Positions 17,054 through 26,139 of a stretch of DNA of 64,000 nt are shown one piece after another. The notes under the pieces were generated by a model. It had not been told where the DNA came from. It saw nothing but the letters and a program-made list of their open reading frames with translations, and did not search any database. The position numbers were made by a program, and so were the translations under genes. How positions within the stretch are numbered: position 1 is the first letter of the stretch; each line of letters begins with the position of its first letter. The DNA comes from an uncultured Bacteroidales bacterium (GTDB lineage Bacteria; Bacteroidota; Bacteroidia; Bacteroidales; Bacteroidaceae), in the NCBI GenBank assembly GCA_902771725.1, contig CACXXT010000002.1:1-64000 (forward strand), written 5' to 3'.

Positions 17054-18319
17054 TTACTTCTTGATGAACTCCACGCGGCGGTTCTTGGCGCGTCCTTCCT
17101 CGGTGCCGTTGTCTGCCACGGGTTCGTGTGAACCTTTACCGACGGCCTTCAGGTTGAAGCCATCCACTCCCAGTCCTTCCAGCGCCTTGACGATGGCCTC
17201 GGCACGCTGCTGCGACAGCGGGTCGTTGATTTTGTCGGAGCCCTGGTTGTCGGTGTGTCCCTGCACCTCAAAGCGGGCGGTGGGGTTCTTCTTCATGTAG
17301 TCTGCCACTCGCATGATTTCAATCATGGATTCCTGCTTCAGCGTGGCCTTACCGGTGTCGAATAGGATGTTGTTGGTGACGAACTTACCCGTCTCGGCGA
17401 TAGCTTTCTCCACGGCAGAGAGGTCCTGGGCGTTGCGGTCGTAGAGTTCCACGGCACCCTTGGCCAGCACCACGTTGCGGATGAAGGTCAGATTGGTGTA
17501 GTCGAAAGGCACCTGGAAGGCGAACCACGTAGGCTGCTGCACACGCGGCAGGTTCACCACGCGCTTGCCGTCGAAATAGACCTTCAGCGCACGCTTGTTG
17601 AACGACAGGGCCACGTGGTGCCAGCCCTGGCTGAACTGATGGGTGAAACCCACATCACGCGTTTCGTCGCTGCCGCTGCCGCTGTTGTACAGACAATGCT
17701 GGTCTGACGTGTCGCAGACGCCGTGTATCAGCACGAAAGCGACCCGGCTGCCGTTTTCACCGCAAAACGACGAGCGGTCGGCGTCGTTGGCCAGGCAGAG
17801 CTTGATGTCGTTGAGGCCGACGTCATCTTTCGTTTTCCAGTAGTAGAAGTCATATTCGATGGTGAACTCCTCCGGCAGGTAGGCTCCTTCCTGCTTCAGC
17901 AGCGGGGTGATGACGCCGTTGTTGGTCACCTCGATGGCCTTCTGTCCGCCTATCGTCTTCACCTCAGCCCCGCCGTCCAGCAGGTCCCATTTCGACGGGA
18001 ACTCACCCACGGTCTCGCCCGTGACGTCGTCCGTGAACATCACCACGCTGCCGCGCTTGAAGTCGCTGCTGGTGGCGGTCTGCGGATCAGCCTCGCCGGC
18101 AGCAGCCTGCGCGGTGCCCTCGTTGCCGTTCGTGCCGAGGTTGCCGTCGAGCAGGTCGTCCACTTTTTCCTCTACTTTCTGCTCCACCTTTTCTTCTACT
18201 TTCTGCTTGGCGCGTTCCAGCACCTTCTTACCCAGCCCTCCGAGGAAACCCTGGGCACTGATGTTTGCCGAACTGACGAGCAACAGCGTCAGCACGGCGA
18301 TAATACTTTTTCTTTCCAT
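17054..18319 (-). CDS. OmpA-family protein with LamG-like domain
   Basis: The 421-residue envelope protein has a signal peptide at 1-22. A charged coiled-coil stretch (KQKVEEKVEQKVEEKVDDLL, about 38-57) and a low-complexity linker come next. Residues about 90-285 resemble a concanavalin/LamG-like sandwich (FTIEYDFYYWKTKDD, GWHHVALSFNKRALKVYFDG). The C-terminal 115 residues form an OmpA peptidoglycan-binding domain (ILFDTGKATLK, VQGHTDNQGSDKINDPLSQQ, KNRRVEFIKK). It probably tethers the outer membrane or a surface complex to the cell wall. TATCTTTG lies about 50 bp before the start. Confidence 0.9.
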   Translation of the reverse strand: MERKSIIAVLTLLLVSSANISAQGFLGGLGKKVLERAKQKVEEKVEQKVEEKVDDLLDGNLGTNGNEGTAQAAAGEADPQTATSSDFKRGSVVMFTDDVTGETVGEFPSKWDLLDGGAEVKTIGGQKAIEVTNNGVITPLLKQEGAYLPEEFTIEYDFYYWKTKDDVGLNDIKLCLANDADRSSFCGENGSRVAFVLIHGVCDTSDQHCLYNSGSGSDETRDVGFTHQFSQGWHHVALSFNKRALKVYFDGKRVVNLPRVQQPTWFAFQVPFDYTNLTFIRNVVLAKGAVELYDRNAQDLSAVEKAIAETGKFVTNNILFDTGKATLKQESMIEIMRVADYMKKNPTARFEVQGHTDNQGSDKINDPLSQQRAEAIVKALEGLGVDGFNLKAVGKGSHEPVADNGTEEGRAKNRRVEFIKK

Positions 18320-18366
18320 TCTTCTTAGTGATTAAAGGTTCATATAAAATTAGGTAGATTGCGGGG

Positions 18367-18374
18367 CAAAGATA
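18367..18374 (-). promoter_or_regulatory. Bacteroidota -7 box (TATCTTTG) for the OmpA-family gene
   Basis: TATCTTTG on the minus strand, 48 bp before the ATG at 18319. Confidence 0.6.
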
Positions 18375-18513
18375 AACCTTTTCTCCGAATTTCCTTGTGC
18401 CCAATTGGGGGTTTCTGCTAAACACCACCCCTCCAGGGCCACAAAAAAGCACAAAAATGGTGAAATAGTGCATTTTTATCTTCGGGAACGAGCCGCTTTT
18501 CACAGAAAAACAG

Positions 18514-18521
18514 TACTTTTG
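18514..18521 (+). promoter_or_regulatory. Bacteroidota -7 box (TACTTTTG) for the 18560 gene
   Basis: TACTTTTG on the plus strand, 38 bp before ATG 18560; divergent from the box at 18367-18374. Confidence 0.6.
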
Positions 18522-18559
18522 CAGACGAGAACTGAAAGGCACGCTAATAAACGAAAAGC

Positions 18560-19135
18560 ATGGAAGAAAGTATCAAAAGCAAATACGCCGTCAATTATGT
18601 GGACAGCGGACTGCCGCGCTGGCTCATCGAACTGGCATTCGTCTGTATGCTCATTCAGGCCGCCATCAACTATACTCCCGTCCTCCACTGGATGGAGGAC
18701 AACGCCCAATGGGCACGGGCCATCGTGCAAGCCTTCGGGCCGCTGGTGATGTATTTCGGGCTGATGAGAGGCATGCGACCGCTCTACCGCCCCTTCACCT
18801 ATTGGTGGTGGGCTATAATTGCCCTGAATGTGGCGGGATTCTGCACCGACCTGCTACCCTTCCTGCCCTATCAGATAGGACTGGCCGTGGCCGTTTCGCT
18901 CATGCTGGTCTATCTGCCTTTCGGCATGCTCCTGGCCGTCAGCTATCGCGGCCAGCTGCATCTGGTGGGGTTGTGGATGGCGCTTTACATCCTGATTTCC
19001 GCCATCGCCCCCGTTCTGTGGTTCCTGCTTGGCGCGCCGGATTCGGGGTTCATCAACGCGACGATGGAGGCGCTGACCATCGGCGTGATCATCATTTACG
19101 CCTTCGTACTACGCAAGATCCTGATTGCACAGTGA
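18560..19135 (+). CDS. Six-helix integral membrane protein, unknown function
   Basis: The 191-residue protein is strongly hydrophobic, with about six predicted helices (near 20-38, 52-72, 80-100, 108-128, 136-158, 165-185) and an aromatic YWWWAI segment in the third. The N-terminal 15 residues and the last four (LIAQ) are polar. No enzyme or transporter motif is recognised. The 3' end overlaps the convergent AraC-type regulator gene by 27 bp, so both stop codons lie inside the other gene. The pair may work together, for example as a membrane sensor and regulator, but this is only positional. Confidence 0.8.
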   Translation: MEESIKSKYAVNYVDSGLPRWLIELAFVCMLIQAAINYTPVLHWMEDNAQWARAIVQAFGPLVMYFGLMRGMRPLYRPFTYWWWAIIALNVAGFCTDLLPFLPYQIGLAVAVSLMLVYLPFGMLLAVSYRGQLHLVGLWMALYILISAIAPVLWFLLGAPDSGFINATMEALTIGVIIIYAFVLRKILIAQ

Positions 19136-19804
19136 CTGCCGCAACTGCGAGGGAGTCAGTCCCAGGCGCGACTTGACGACGTCCTGGAACGTGCGTCGGG
19201 TCTGGAATCCTGCGGCCAGGGCCACGGCCTCGATTTTCCACTGCGGGTGCTCGCGTATCAGCCTGCAGGCCAGCAGGAAACGTTTCTCTGACAGATAATC
19301 ATTCAGGTTGGCGTACTTCGCGTGGTGCTTGAAGAGCTGGCCGATGCGCTTCTGCGTCAGCCCCAGCGCCGTCGCGGCCTCCTTCAGCGAGAGGCTGGGG
19401 TTGGTATACATGCGGGTGGCCTCCATCTGCACATCGACGTATTCCATCAGCTGCTCGTCCGTCATGTCGGCCGTCAGCTCGATATGTTCGCGGTGGCCGC
19501 GCGTCAGCTGCTGAAGGCGTGTCAGTTCGTCGACCGCATCGTTCCGTATCTGCGCTGCCAGTTCCTCCTGCTGCCGCCTCAATCCGTCTATCAGCCCCCT
19601 CTGTTCCTCCAGTGCCAGCTTCTGTTCCTCCAGCTCTCCCTCCTGCAGCAGATTCCTCTCCAGCAGGGCATTGTGTTTCTCCACCAGCGCCTCGTTGGCG
19701 TCAATCACCTTCTGGGTGTTGGCACTCAGCACAATCAGCGTGACTACGAATGCAATCACGAAGACAACGACGATGGCGAGAACAAGAACTTGCTGCGTTG
19801 ACAT
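19109..19804 (-). CDS. Membrane-anchored AraC-type transcription regulator
   Basis: The 231-residue protein has an N-terminal TM helix (about 6-28, VLVLAIVVVFVIAFVVTLIVL). A long Gln/Glu/Leu-rich coiled coil (about 33-95) follows, and then a C-terminal two-helix-turn-helix AraC DNA-binding domain (about 130-228): LSLKEAATALGLTQKRIGQLF and IEAVALAAGFQTRRTFQDV. The order TM-coiled coil-AraC resembles the output half of other Bacteroidota membrane regulators, but sensory TPRs are missing. It probably dimerises through the coiled coil. It overlaps the convergent membrane-protein gene at its 3' end. Confidence 0.85.
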   Translation of the reverse strand: MSTQQVLVLAIVVVFVIAFVVTLIVLSANTQKVIDANEALVEKHNALLERNLLQEGELEEQKLALEEQRGLIDGLRRQQEELAAQIRNDAVDELTRLQQLTRGHREHIELTADMTDEQLMEYVDVQMEATRMYTNPSLSLKEAATALGLTQKRIGQLFKHHAKYANLNDYLSEKRFLLACRLIREHPQWKIEAVALAAGFQTRRTFQDVVKSRLGLTPSQLRQSLCNQDLA

Positions 19805-19857
19805 ACGGACGGATATTCTCCGATGGAATCGGCGTTATTTGAAAAACACACCTTAAA

Positions 19858-20373
19858 TCATTTCACCGCCTCGGGCGTCCAGTTCCTGAAGAATCGGAGC
19901 ACCTTCTCGCGGTCGTAGCCCTCGCCCTGTTCCAGGAAACTGGAATCCTGCGTGTGGAGAATGCTGCCCTCCCCATTCAGGACGACAAACACAGGGAATC
20001 CGAAACGCGCGGGATTCTTCAGCCGCTGCATCAGCGCCTTGCCCTGCGCCACCTTCTCCTCGCCCTGAGACTTGCGAGGGTTGTAGTTGACGTGAGCGTA
20101 GACGAAGTTCTCGGCAATGACGCGGCTGATGGTGGTGTCTTTCTCGATGAAATCGGCAAAACGGAGGCACCACGGGCACCAGTTGCCGCCCACCTGAAGT
20201 ACCACGAACTTGCCTTCGCTGCGCGCACGTGCCACGGCCTCATCCACCTGCTGCAGCGGATTGACCTCTTCGTCGTAGACCTTCTTCAGGGCGGTCTGCG
20301 CAGTAGCGGTGAGCGAACAGAACGCCGCCAGCAACGCTGCGGCAATCACTTTTCTTGTCTTTCTTGGAGCCAT
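19858..20373 (-). CDS. Secreted thioredoxin-like protein
   Basis: A 171-residue protein with a signal peptide (MAPRKTRKVIAAALLAAFCSLTATAQ). It has a thioredoxin fold with the redox motif GGNWCPWCLRF (CPWC at about 65-68) and the cis-proline region FGFPVFVVLNGEGS. The WCxWC-type site resembles thioredoxin-like proteins with a DUF255/DsbD-gamma flavour. It is likely a periplasmic thiol-disulfide reductase. A longer in-frame start at 20598 is rejected because it crosses the promoter box TACTTTTG at 20403-20410. Confidence 0.85.
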   Translation of the reverse strand: MAPRKTRKVIAAALLAAFCSLTATAQTALKKVYDEEVNPLQQVDEAVARARSEGKFVVLQVGGNWCPWCLRFADFIEKDTTISRVIAENFVYAHVNYNPRKSQGEEKVAQGKALMQRLKNPARFGFPVFVVLNGEGSILHTQDSSFLEQGEGYDREKVLRFFRNWTPEAVK

Positions 20374-20402
20374 TGTGCTATCGTTGGGTTGGATTCTCGG
20401 CA

Positions 20403-20410
20403 CAAAAGTA
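20403..20410 (-). promoter_or_regulatory. Bacteroidota -7 box (TACTTTTG) for the thioredoxin-like gene
   Basis: TACTTTTG on the minus strand 30 bp before ATG 20373; it fixes the start of the gene. Confidence 0.6.
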
Positions 20411-20484
20411 CAAAAAATCGGCCTAAAACGGACAAAATCGCAACGAATGTGTTGCGCACAGACTGTTTTCCGACACTTTTTATG

Positions 20485-20492
20485 TATTTTTG
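20485..20492 (+). promoter_or_regulatory. Bacteroidota -7 box (TATTTTTG) for the GNAT pair
   Basis: TATTTTTG on the plus strand, 42 bp before ATG 20534. Confidence 0.6.
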
Positions 20493-20533
20493 TACCCGAA
20501 TTTGAAAGATGAACGTATAAAACACGAGAAACA

Positions 20534-20998
20534 ATGATCAGAAAAGCTGAGAAGAAAGACGTCCCGGGCATCATTGCCCTGCTGCACCAGGTGAACATGG
20601 TGCACTATGAGATTCGCCCGGACTTGTTCAAACCCTACACGACGAAATACACCGAGCAGGAACTGGAGGCGCTGCTCCAGGACCCATCGAAACCCGTCTT
20701 CGTCTACGACGACGGCGGGGTGCTGGGCTATGCCTTCTGCCAGCTGACGGAGGTGAAAGACCACGGACTGCTGCAGGATGCTCGTACGCTGTACATCGAT
20801 GATATCTGCGTGGACGAGCAGGCTCGCGGCAGACATGTGGGAAGCGCGCTGTACGAACATGTGCTGAATTTTGCCGGTTCCATCGGGTGTCACAACATCA
20901 CGCTGAACGTCTGGGAGGGCAACGACCCCGCCCTCAGCTTCTACCGCAAAATGGGCATGCAAGTGCAGAAGACAACCATGGAAGTGGTACTCAAATAA
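20534..20998 (+). CDS. GNAT-family N-acetyltransferase
   Basis: The 154-residue protein covers a single GNAT domain. Beta4 YIDDICVDEQARGRHVGSALYE holds the acetyl-CoA pyrophosphate loop (Q/RxxGxG/A form ARGRHVGSA, about 97-105), and the C-terminal NVWEGNDPALSFYRKMGMQ is the usual end of the fold. The acceptor substrate is not readable. The next gene, another GNAT, begins 12 bp downstream, so the two are likely cotranscribed from the box at 20485-20492. Confidence 0.92.
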   Translation: MIRKAEKKDVPGIIALLHQVNMVHYEIRPDLFKPYTTKYTEQELEALLQDPSKPVFVYDDGGVLGYAFCQLTEVKDHGLLQDARTLYIDDICVDEQARGRHVGSALYEHVLNFAGSIGCHNITLNVWEGNDPALSFYRKMGMQVQKTTMEVVLK

Positions 20999-21009
20999 CG
21001 ACCAAGGAT

Positions 21010-21516
21010 ATGCAGAGAACAATCCGGGAAGCACGTCCTGCGGACCTCGCAGGAATCATGGCCGTGATGGACGCCGCCAGGCAGATCATGCGCCAGTCCG
21101 GCAACCTGCACCAGTGGGTGGCAGGCTATCCCTCGGAGGCTGCCATCGAGGCGGATATGGAGAAAAAGGGCGGTTTCATCGTGGAGGACGACGGCCGGCT
21201 CGTGGGCTACTTCGCATTCCTGCCCTCACCGGAACCCACCTATGAACATATCTACGAGGGCGCTTGGCCGGACGAGGGGCTGCCCTACCACGTGGTGCAT
21301 CGCATCGCCAGCTACCCCGACGCCCACGGTCTCTTCGCCTCCATCATGGATTTCTGCTTCGCCCGCGACCCGATCATCCGCGTCGACACGCACCGCGACA
21401 ACCGCATCATGCAACACCTCCTCCTCCGCCACGGCTTCGCCTACTGCGGCATCATCTACCTGGCCAACGGCGACGAGCGCCTGGCCTTCAGTAGACGAGC
21501 ACCTGGCCTTCAGTAG
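21010..21516 (+). CDS. Second GNAT-family N-acetyltransferase
   Basis: The 168-residue protein starts at ATG 21010 (MQRTIREARPADLAGIMAVM). It is a divergent GNAT: beta-strand FIVEDDGRLVGYFAFL, then YHVVHRIASYPDAHGLFASIM in place of a clear RxxGxG loop, and IRVDTHRDNRIMQHLLLRHG near the end. Family members commonly acetylate small amines, but the substrate is unknown. The last residues (ERLAFSRRAPGLQ) are encoded by a 22-bp tandem repeat (21472-21537), so the native C-terminus has probably been altered by repeat expansion. Confidence 0.85.
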   Translation: MQRTIREARPADLAGIMAVMDAARQIMRQSGNLHQWVAGYPSEAAIEADMEKKGGFIVEDDGRLVGYFAFLPSPEPTYEHIYEGAWPDEGLPYHVVHRIASYPDAHGLFASIMDFCFARDPIIRVDTHRDNRIMQHLLLRHGFAYCGIIYLANGDERLAFSRRAPGLQ

Positions 21517-21537
21517 GCGAGCGCCTGGCCTTCAGTA
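21472..21537. repeat. 22-bp tandem array at the 3' ends of two convergent genes
   Basis: Three copies of a 22-bp unit beginning GACGAGCGCCTGGCCTTCAG lie head to tail, with a partial fourth to about 21546. They encode the C-terminus of the second GNAT and touch the stop of the pectinase gene (21532). Confidence 0.85.
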
Positions 21538-24500
21538 GGCGAGCACATGCCACAGCTCACGGATGCGAGCTTCCGGGTCCCACTGCTCGCGGAACGTCCA
21601 GCGGGCAGTGACCCGATGTGCCTCGGGGCTTCCTTCCATCTGGCTGAGGTTGTTCTCCAGCCAGCCGCCGTTGCCCCCATCACGATAACAATTATGATAG
21701 TACGCGCGCAGGCCCCAGGGATTGGGGTCTGGCTGGCGGTTGGCGTAGGCATAACGGATGTTGCGGTCGAGGATCTTTTCCGTCAGATGGCAATTCAGCA
21801 GCAAGAACTGGGCATCGCGATGATAGCGGCCGAGAGGGGTTGGCGAAAGTGCGTCGAAGAAAGAATCCTTGACCACCAGTTTCTTGTCCTTGTCGCCCGA
21901 GCCGTCGTGCCAGAGGATGGCATGACCGTCGCCCACGAAATGGCAGCGCGTGGCAAAGCACCAGCCGCGAGGACACAGGAAATCGACACCCAGACAGCGC
22001 AGGTTCAGGTCGGCGTGGTAGTACATACCTCCGCCCGGAGCCCACAGCGAAAGGGCGTCGTTGCCGTCCGCCCAGACGTTGCAGTTGACGACGATGGTGC
22101 GTGTGCCGCGGCCGTAGATGGCCATCTGGTGCGTGGTATTGCCGGGCTCCACGGCAGTGCCATAGTTGTTGTAGACGGTCAGTCCGCTGATGACGCAGTC
22201 GTCGGCGCCGTCCTGCAGCACGATGACTCCGTTGCCCACAGCCTTGCCGTGGTACTGCGGGTTGCCAATCTTTTCGCGCGCCTCGGCCAGGATAAGGACG
22301 GTGCTGTCGCGGTCCTCGCCCACGAGGACGATATTCGGGCGGTCGATGATGACCTTCTGGCGGTACACGCCCTTGCGGATGAGTATCTTGAAGGGCGCTG
22401 AGGGCGTGGCCGGAGCCTGCTCTATGGCCATTTGGATGCTGTCGCCAGGCTGCACGATGACGTCGAAGTCCCCGGCCTGCAGCTGAGGTTTGCGGAACCA
22501 GTCGATGAGTCCGGTCTCGTTGCCGCCCCTGGTGTTCAGGCTGACGGTGGCACGCGGCAGGACTCCGTACCGCTCTGCCCACTGCTGATACAGCGGATAC
22601 AGGCTCACCGGGCGGTCGCCGTACCACGAGTATCCGTTGCGCCGCTCGCTGCCGATTTGTTCCAGGTGGCGTCGCGGCAGGCCGTCGCGGTCGCAGACGA
22701 AGGGCTCGCCGAGGGTCAGGTCGTAGAAGCGTGCCCACAGAGGCGGTGCCGAGGCGTCGCGCACCAGGCGCGTGTCATAGCTGGCGGTGCCCCGCACTCC
22801 CACGCGCTCCAGCCGGTAGCCCGTCAGCTTGTGCTCGTCCAGCCAGCTCATGGCACCCGTCACGGCACGCCGCACCCGTTCGTCGGGCTCCGGCAGTTCC
22901 ATCAGCAGCTGCACGATGGCCGCACTCTCCATCGGGCAGAAAGAAGGCAGTTCGTAGGCTCGGGCTCCGGCGGGTTGGAGCGTGGCACTGTCGTGCTGCT
23001 GGCACCAGACGGCCGGCCTTCCGTTGCTCACAATCTGGGTATTTAGTATGCATTCAATACCTTTGTCAAAGGCCGCCGCGGCGCGCTCGCGCTGCGCGGG
23101 GGGAATAAGGTCCCCCTGATACGGAGCGCGCTGCTCCCGAATGTCCCGCAGCAACCGGAGCGTGCTGGCCATGGCATCGTCGTTGAAGGTGATATGCTCC
23201 TGATAGCCCTGCTTCCCCGGCCAGAACTGAGGCCAGCCGCCATTGGCATATTGTCCGCCGAGCAGATAGTCCACGGCCCGCCGGACTGCGTCGCGATAGC
23301 GCTCCAGGCCTGTCAGCTGGTACATCCGTGCCAGCTGGTTCATCTGTGAGGTGGTGGCTCCGTTGTCGATGGTGGAGTCGTCCCGGCGCTGCTTGTCGCG
23401 GAGCACTTGTGCGCGTTCTTCTTCCGTCAGAGGCCGCGCCATATCCACGTTCTTGGGCCAGCCGCCCGTGCAGCGCTGATAGAGCAGCAGCTGGTCGGCA
23501 TGCCGACATTGTTCCATGAGTTCCTTTTCCAGCGAAGCCCAGATGAAGGGGCCTACGGCCTTGGGGTCATTGTCCCGGACGGGCTCGCTGAGGTAATAGG
23601 CGTAGCTGCCGTCGCGCCGCCGGTTCTCCATGAGGCAGGCCTTGGGATTCAGCCGTTTCAGCGCGGCGAGCACTTCCGGACTGCTGCCGGGGCCCAGCCC
23701 TGCCACGGAACAGCCGCCGGTGAGCGAGATGGTATAGTCGGGGTTCACGCGCACGAAGCGCCGCACGATACCTTCATAGGCTTTCAAGCCGGCTTCGCGG
23801 TAGCGGTCGCCCAGCCACCCGCGGTTCGTGGCCTTCAGCAGCGCGTAGGCGAACATCGATGAACAGGAACTCTCCAGGTAATTGCCCTCGCGACCGGGGC
23901 TGTCCATCACCTGGTACCACAGGCCGCTGCCTTCGTCCTGCCAGCGCACCACGGCGTCCAGGTCTTTCCGCAGCAGGTCGATGACCTCGGCGCGGCGGCT
24001 GTAGTCCTCCGGCAGCGCCTCTATCAGTTCCACCAGCGACATCGTGAACCACCCCTGCGCGCGACCCCAGCAGTGCTCCGACAGCCCCGTCCGCCGGTCT
24101 GCCCAGAACATGTTGCGGTTCTCGTCGTAGGCGTGGCGGTTCAGCCCCGTGCGCGCATCCAGTGTCCTGCGGTAGGTGGTGGTAATCTGGTCCACGGCGT
24201 CGTCGTAGATACGCCTGGCCTGTCGTGGCTTCGTCACCAAGGGTGCCGTCAGCACCCGGAACGGGAGTCCCATGAAGATGCCGTCCAGCCACACCTGGTA
24301 GGCATAGATGGCCTTGTGCCAGAACACCTTGTCGGCCTTGGTTCGCGGCTGCCGCTCCAGCTGCCGCATCAGGGTCTTCATCGCTGCCACCACCTTGGCC
24401 TCCGGCTGCAGCTGCTGCATGCGTGTCAGGAAATGCCCCGTGCGCACGTTGTCCAGGTTATATTCCAGCAGGTCGTAGCCCCGGATGCCGCCCCGCGCGT

Positions 24501-26130
24501 CGATCATCGTGTCGACGTACTCCCGGCAGTAGCCCCGGATATCCTCGCCGCCGTAGCGCAGGTAGGTGTCCAGCATCGCTTCCAGCTCAATACCCATCAC
24601 ATAGCTCCATTTGGGACGTGTGCTGAAGTCCAGCAGGTAAGGGCGCGGCGTGCGCTGCATCTCGCTGCGCGTCATCCATTCGGAGTAGCGGCCGCCGTAG
24701 GGCAGCTGCTGCAGCACCAGGCTGCCGTTGACCAGCAGGTTGCGGAAACGTACGTTGCGCGTCTGGCCCTGAAGGAGGTTGCCGTCCGCCACGCTGTCGA
24801 AGCGGCAGTTGCTGACACTGACGTCGCTGACGCAGGCCGCCGAGTCCAGCCCCACGATCATCACGCCGTAGCGCGAGCGGCGGCAGGTGACGTTGTCCAC
24901 ACTCACATTCCGCACCAGCGGCAGGAATCCCCGGCAGCACTGCTCCCGGGGCTCGTAGTTCAGGTTAATCTTCACCACGGCCTCGCGGCACTGCCCCACC
25001 CGCACGTCTTTCATATAGATATTCTCCACCACGCCCCCGCGGCAGGTGTTGGTCTTTATGCGCAGCACACGGTCCAGATTCGGCGAATCCATCGAGCAAT
25101 CGTGGGCAAAGACGTTGCGGCATCCGCCGCTGATTTCCGAGCCGATGACCACCCCTCCGTGGCCGTCCCTCATCTCGCACCGCCGGATGATGATGTTCTG
25201 CGACGGCATGGCGCGCAGGCGTCCGTCGCGGTTGCGTCCGCTCTTGATGGCGATGCAGTCGTCGCCGGTGCTGAAGTAGCAGTCCTCTATCAGCACCCGG
25301 TCGCAGGACTCCGGGTCGCAGCCGTCGCCGTTGGGGCCGTCATTCTGGATTCTCACCCCGCGCACGATGACGTCCGTGGACTGCAGCGGATGAATCACCC
25401 AGAAGGGCGAGCGCAGCAGCGTGACATCCTGCACCAGCAACCTGCGACAGCGGTTGAAGTTCAGCAACTGGGGTCGCATGCCGTCCGCGGCGCGGAACAC
25501 ACGTTCAGCCCTCGGCTGTCCCTGTTCGTCCGTCAGCGGCACGCCGTCCTCGCCGGCTCGCAACAGGCGGTCGCGCCCTCCCAGCCGCTGGCTGGGCAGA
25601 CCCTCGTGCCACCCGAATTTGGGATTCCCGCACCACGCCCACCAGCTGTCGTTCCTACCGCCGCCGTCGATGATGCCGCGCCCGGTGATGGCGACGTCCT
25701 CTGCCTCAAAGGCATAGATACACGGCTGCAGGTTGTAGCAGTGCAGACCCTCCCAGCTGGTGGGCACCAGGGGATACAGCTCCGGCTCGAAGGCGAACTC
25801 CAGATGAGCACCCTCCTCCACCACCAGGTTCACGCCGCTGCGGAGCGTGATGGCGCCCGTCAGCAGGTGCTCGCCCGCCGCCACCACCACCCGGCCGCCG
25901 CCGCGGGCGGAACAAACGTCGATGGCCTCCTGGATGGCGCGTTGGTTTCGGGCTGCCGACAGTCCGGCTGCCGCACCGTAACGTGCCACGGGGTATACCG
26001 TCTCCTGCAGTCGTGGAGACTCTATACGCTGTTCTATCTGCCGATACAAATCCTCGTCCCACTCCTTACCCGGGAGCGTGACCGTTGCCAGCGAACAGAG
26101 CAGCAACAAAACTATCCTTCTCAGATCCAT
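21532..26130 (-). CDS. Four-module pectinase: GH28 + GH105 + PL10-like + CE8
   Basis: One 1532-residue secreted polypeptide (signal peptide about 1-20) joins four pectin-active modules. GH28 (about 45-480) has the polygalacturonase motifs NGDGCDP (267-273), STGDDCIAIKSG (287-298) and DGHGGVVIGSE (322-332). GH105 (about 505-875) is an unsaturated rhamnogalacturonyl/galacturonyl hydrolase, with YQVWLDGIFMG (611-621) and HCWGRAQGWF (686-695). The PL10-type pectate lyase (about 876-1190) has TGGWPKNVDM, STIDNGATTSQM and GGWPQFWP. CE8 pectin methylesterase (about 1221-1500) has ILIRKGVYRQKVIID and VDFLCPRGW with the expected nucleophile Asp. Together they could de-esterify and cut polygalacturonan and trim unsaturated ends. 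The frame is unbroken. A 22-bp tandem array overlaps the end and three direct repeats fill the leader. Confidence 0.9.
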   Translation of the reverse strand: MDLRRIVLLLLCSLATVTLPGKEWDEDLYRQIEQRIESPRLQETVYPVARYGAAAGLSAARNQRAIQEAIDVCSARGGGRVVVAAGEHLLTGAITLRSGVNLVVEEGAHLEFAFEPELYPLVPTSWEGLHCYNLQPCIYAFEAEDVAITGRGIIDGGGRNDSWWAWCGNPKFGWHEGLPSQRLGGRDRLLRAGEDGVPLTDEQGQPRAERVFRAADGMRPQLLNFNRCRRLLVQDVTLLRSPFWVIHPLQSTDVIVRGVRIQNDGPNGDGCDPESCDRVLIEDCYFSTGDDCIAIKSGRNRDGRLRAMPSQNIIIRRCEMRDGHGGVVIGSEISGGCRNVFAHDCSMDSPNLDRVLRIKTNTCRGGVVENIYMKDVRVGQCREAVVKINLNYEPREQCCRGFLPLVRNVSVDNVTCRRSRYGVMIVGLDSAACVSDVSVSNCRFDSVADGNLLQGQTRNVRFRNLLVNGSLVLQQLPYGGRYSEWMTRSEMQRTPRPYLLDFSTRPKWSYVMGIELEAMLDTYLRYGGEDIRGYCREYVDTMIDARGGIRGYDLLEYNLDNVRTGHFLTRMQQLQPEAKVVAAMKTLMRQLERQPRTKADKVFWHKAIYAYQVWLDGIFMGLPFRVLTAPLVTKPRQARRIYDDAVDQITTTYRRTLDARTGLNRHAYDENRNMFWADRRTGLSEHCWGRAQGWFTMSLVELIEALPEDYSRRAEVIDLLRKDLDAVVRWQDEGSGLWYQVMDSPGREGNYLESSCSSMFAYALLKATNRGWLGDRYREAGLKAYEGIVRRFVRVNPDYTISLTGGCSVAGLGPGSSPEVLAALKRLNPKACLMENRRRDGSYAYYLSEPVRDNDPKAVGPFIWASLEKELMEQCRHADQLLLYQRCTGGWPKNVDMARPLTEEERAQVLRDKQRRDDSTIDNGATTSQMNQLARMYQLTGLERYRDAVRRAVDYLLGGQYANGGWPQFWPGKQGYQEHITFNDDAMASTLRLLRDIREQRAPYQGDLIPPAQRERAAAAFDKGIECILNTQIVSNGRPAVWCQQHDSATLQPAGARAYELPSFCPMESAAIVQLLMELPEPDERVRRAVTGAMSWLDEHKLTGYRLERVGVRGTASYDTRLVRDASAPPLWARFYDLTLGEPFVCDRDGLPRRHLEQIGSERRNGYSWYGDRPVSLYPLYQQWAERYGVLPRATVSLNTRGGNETGLIDWFRKPQLQAGDFDVIVQPGDSIQMAIEQAPATPSAPFKILIRKGVYRQKVIIDRPNIVLVGEDRDSTVLILAEAREKIGNPQYHGKAVGNGVIVLQDGADDCVISGLTVYNNYGTAVEPGNTTHQMAIYGRGTRTIVVNCNVWADGNDALSLWAPGGGMYYHADLNLRCLGVDFLCPRGWCFATRCHFVGDGHAILWHDGSGDKDKKLVVKDSFFDALSPTPLGRYHRDAQFLLLNCHLTEKILDRNIRYAYANRQPDPNPWGLRAYYHNCYRDGGNGGWLENNLSQMEGSPEAHRVTARWTFREQWDPEARIRELWHVLAY

Positions 26131-26139
26131 GCGTCAATC

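Noticed and set aside
20374..20598. Longer start for the thioredoxin-like protein
   Set aside because: The extension crosses the promoter box and lacks a signal peptide of its own; the start at 20373 gives a proper signal peptide.
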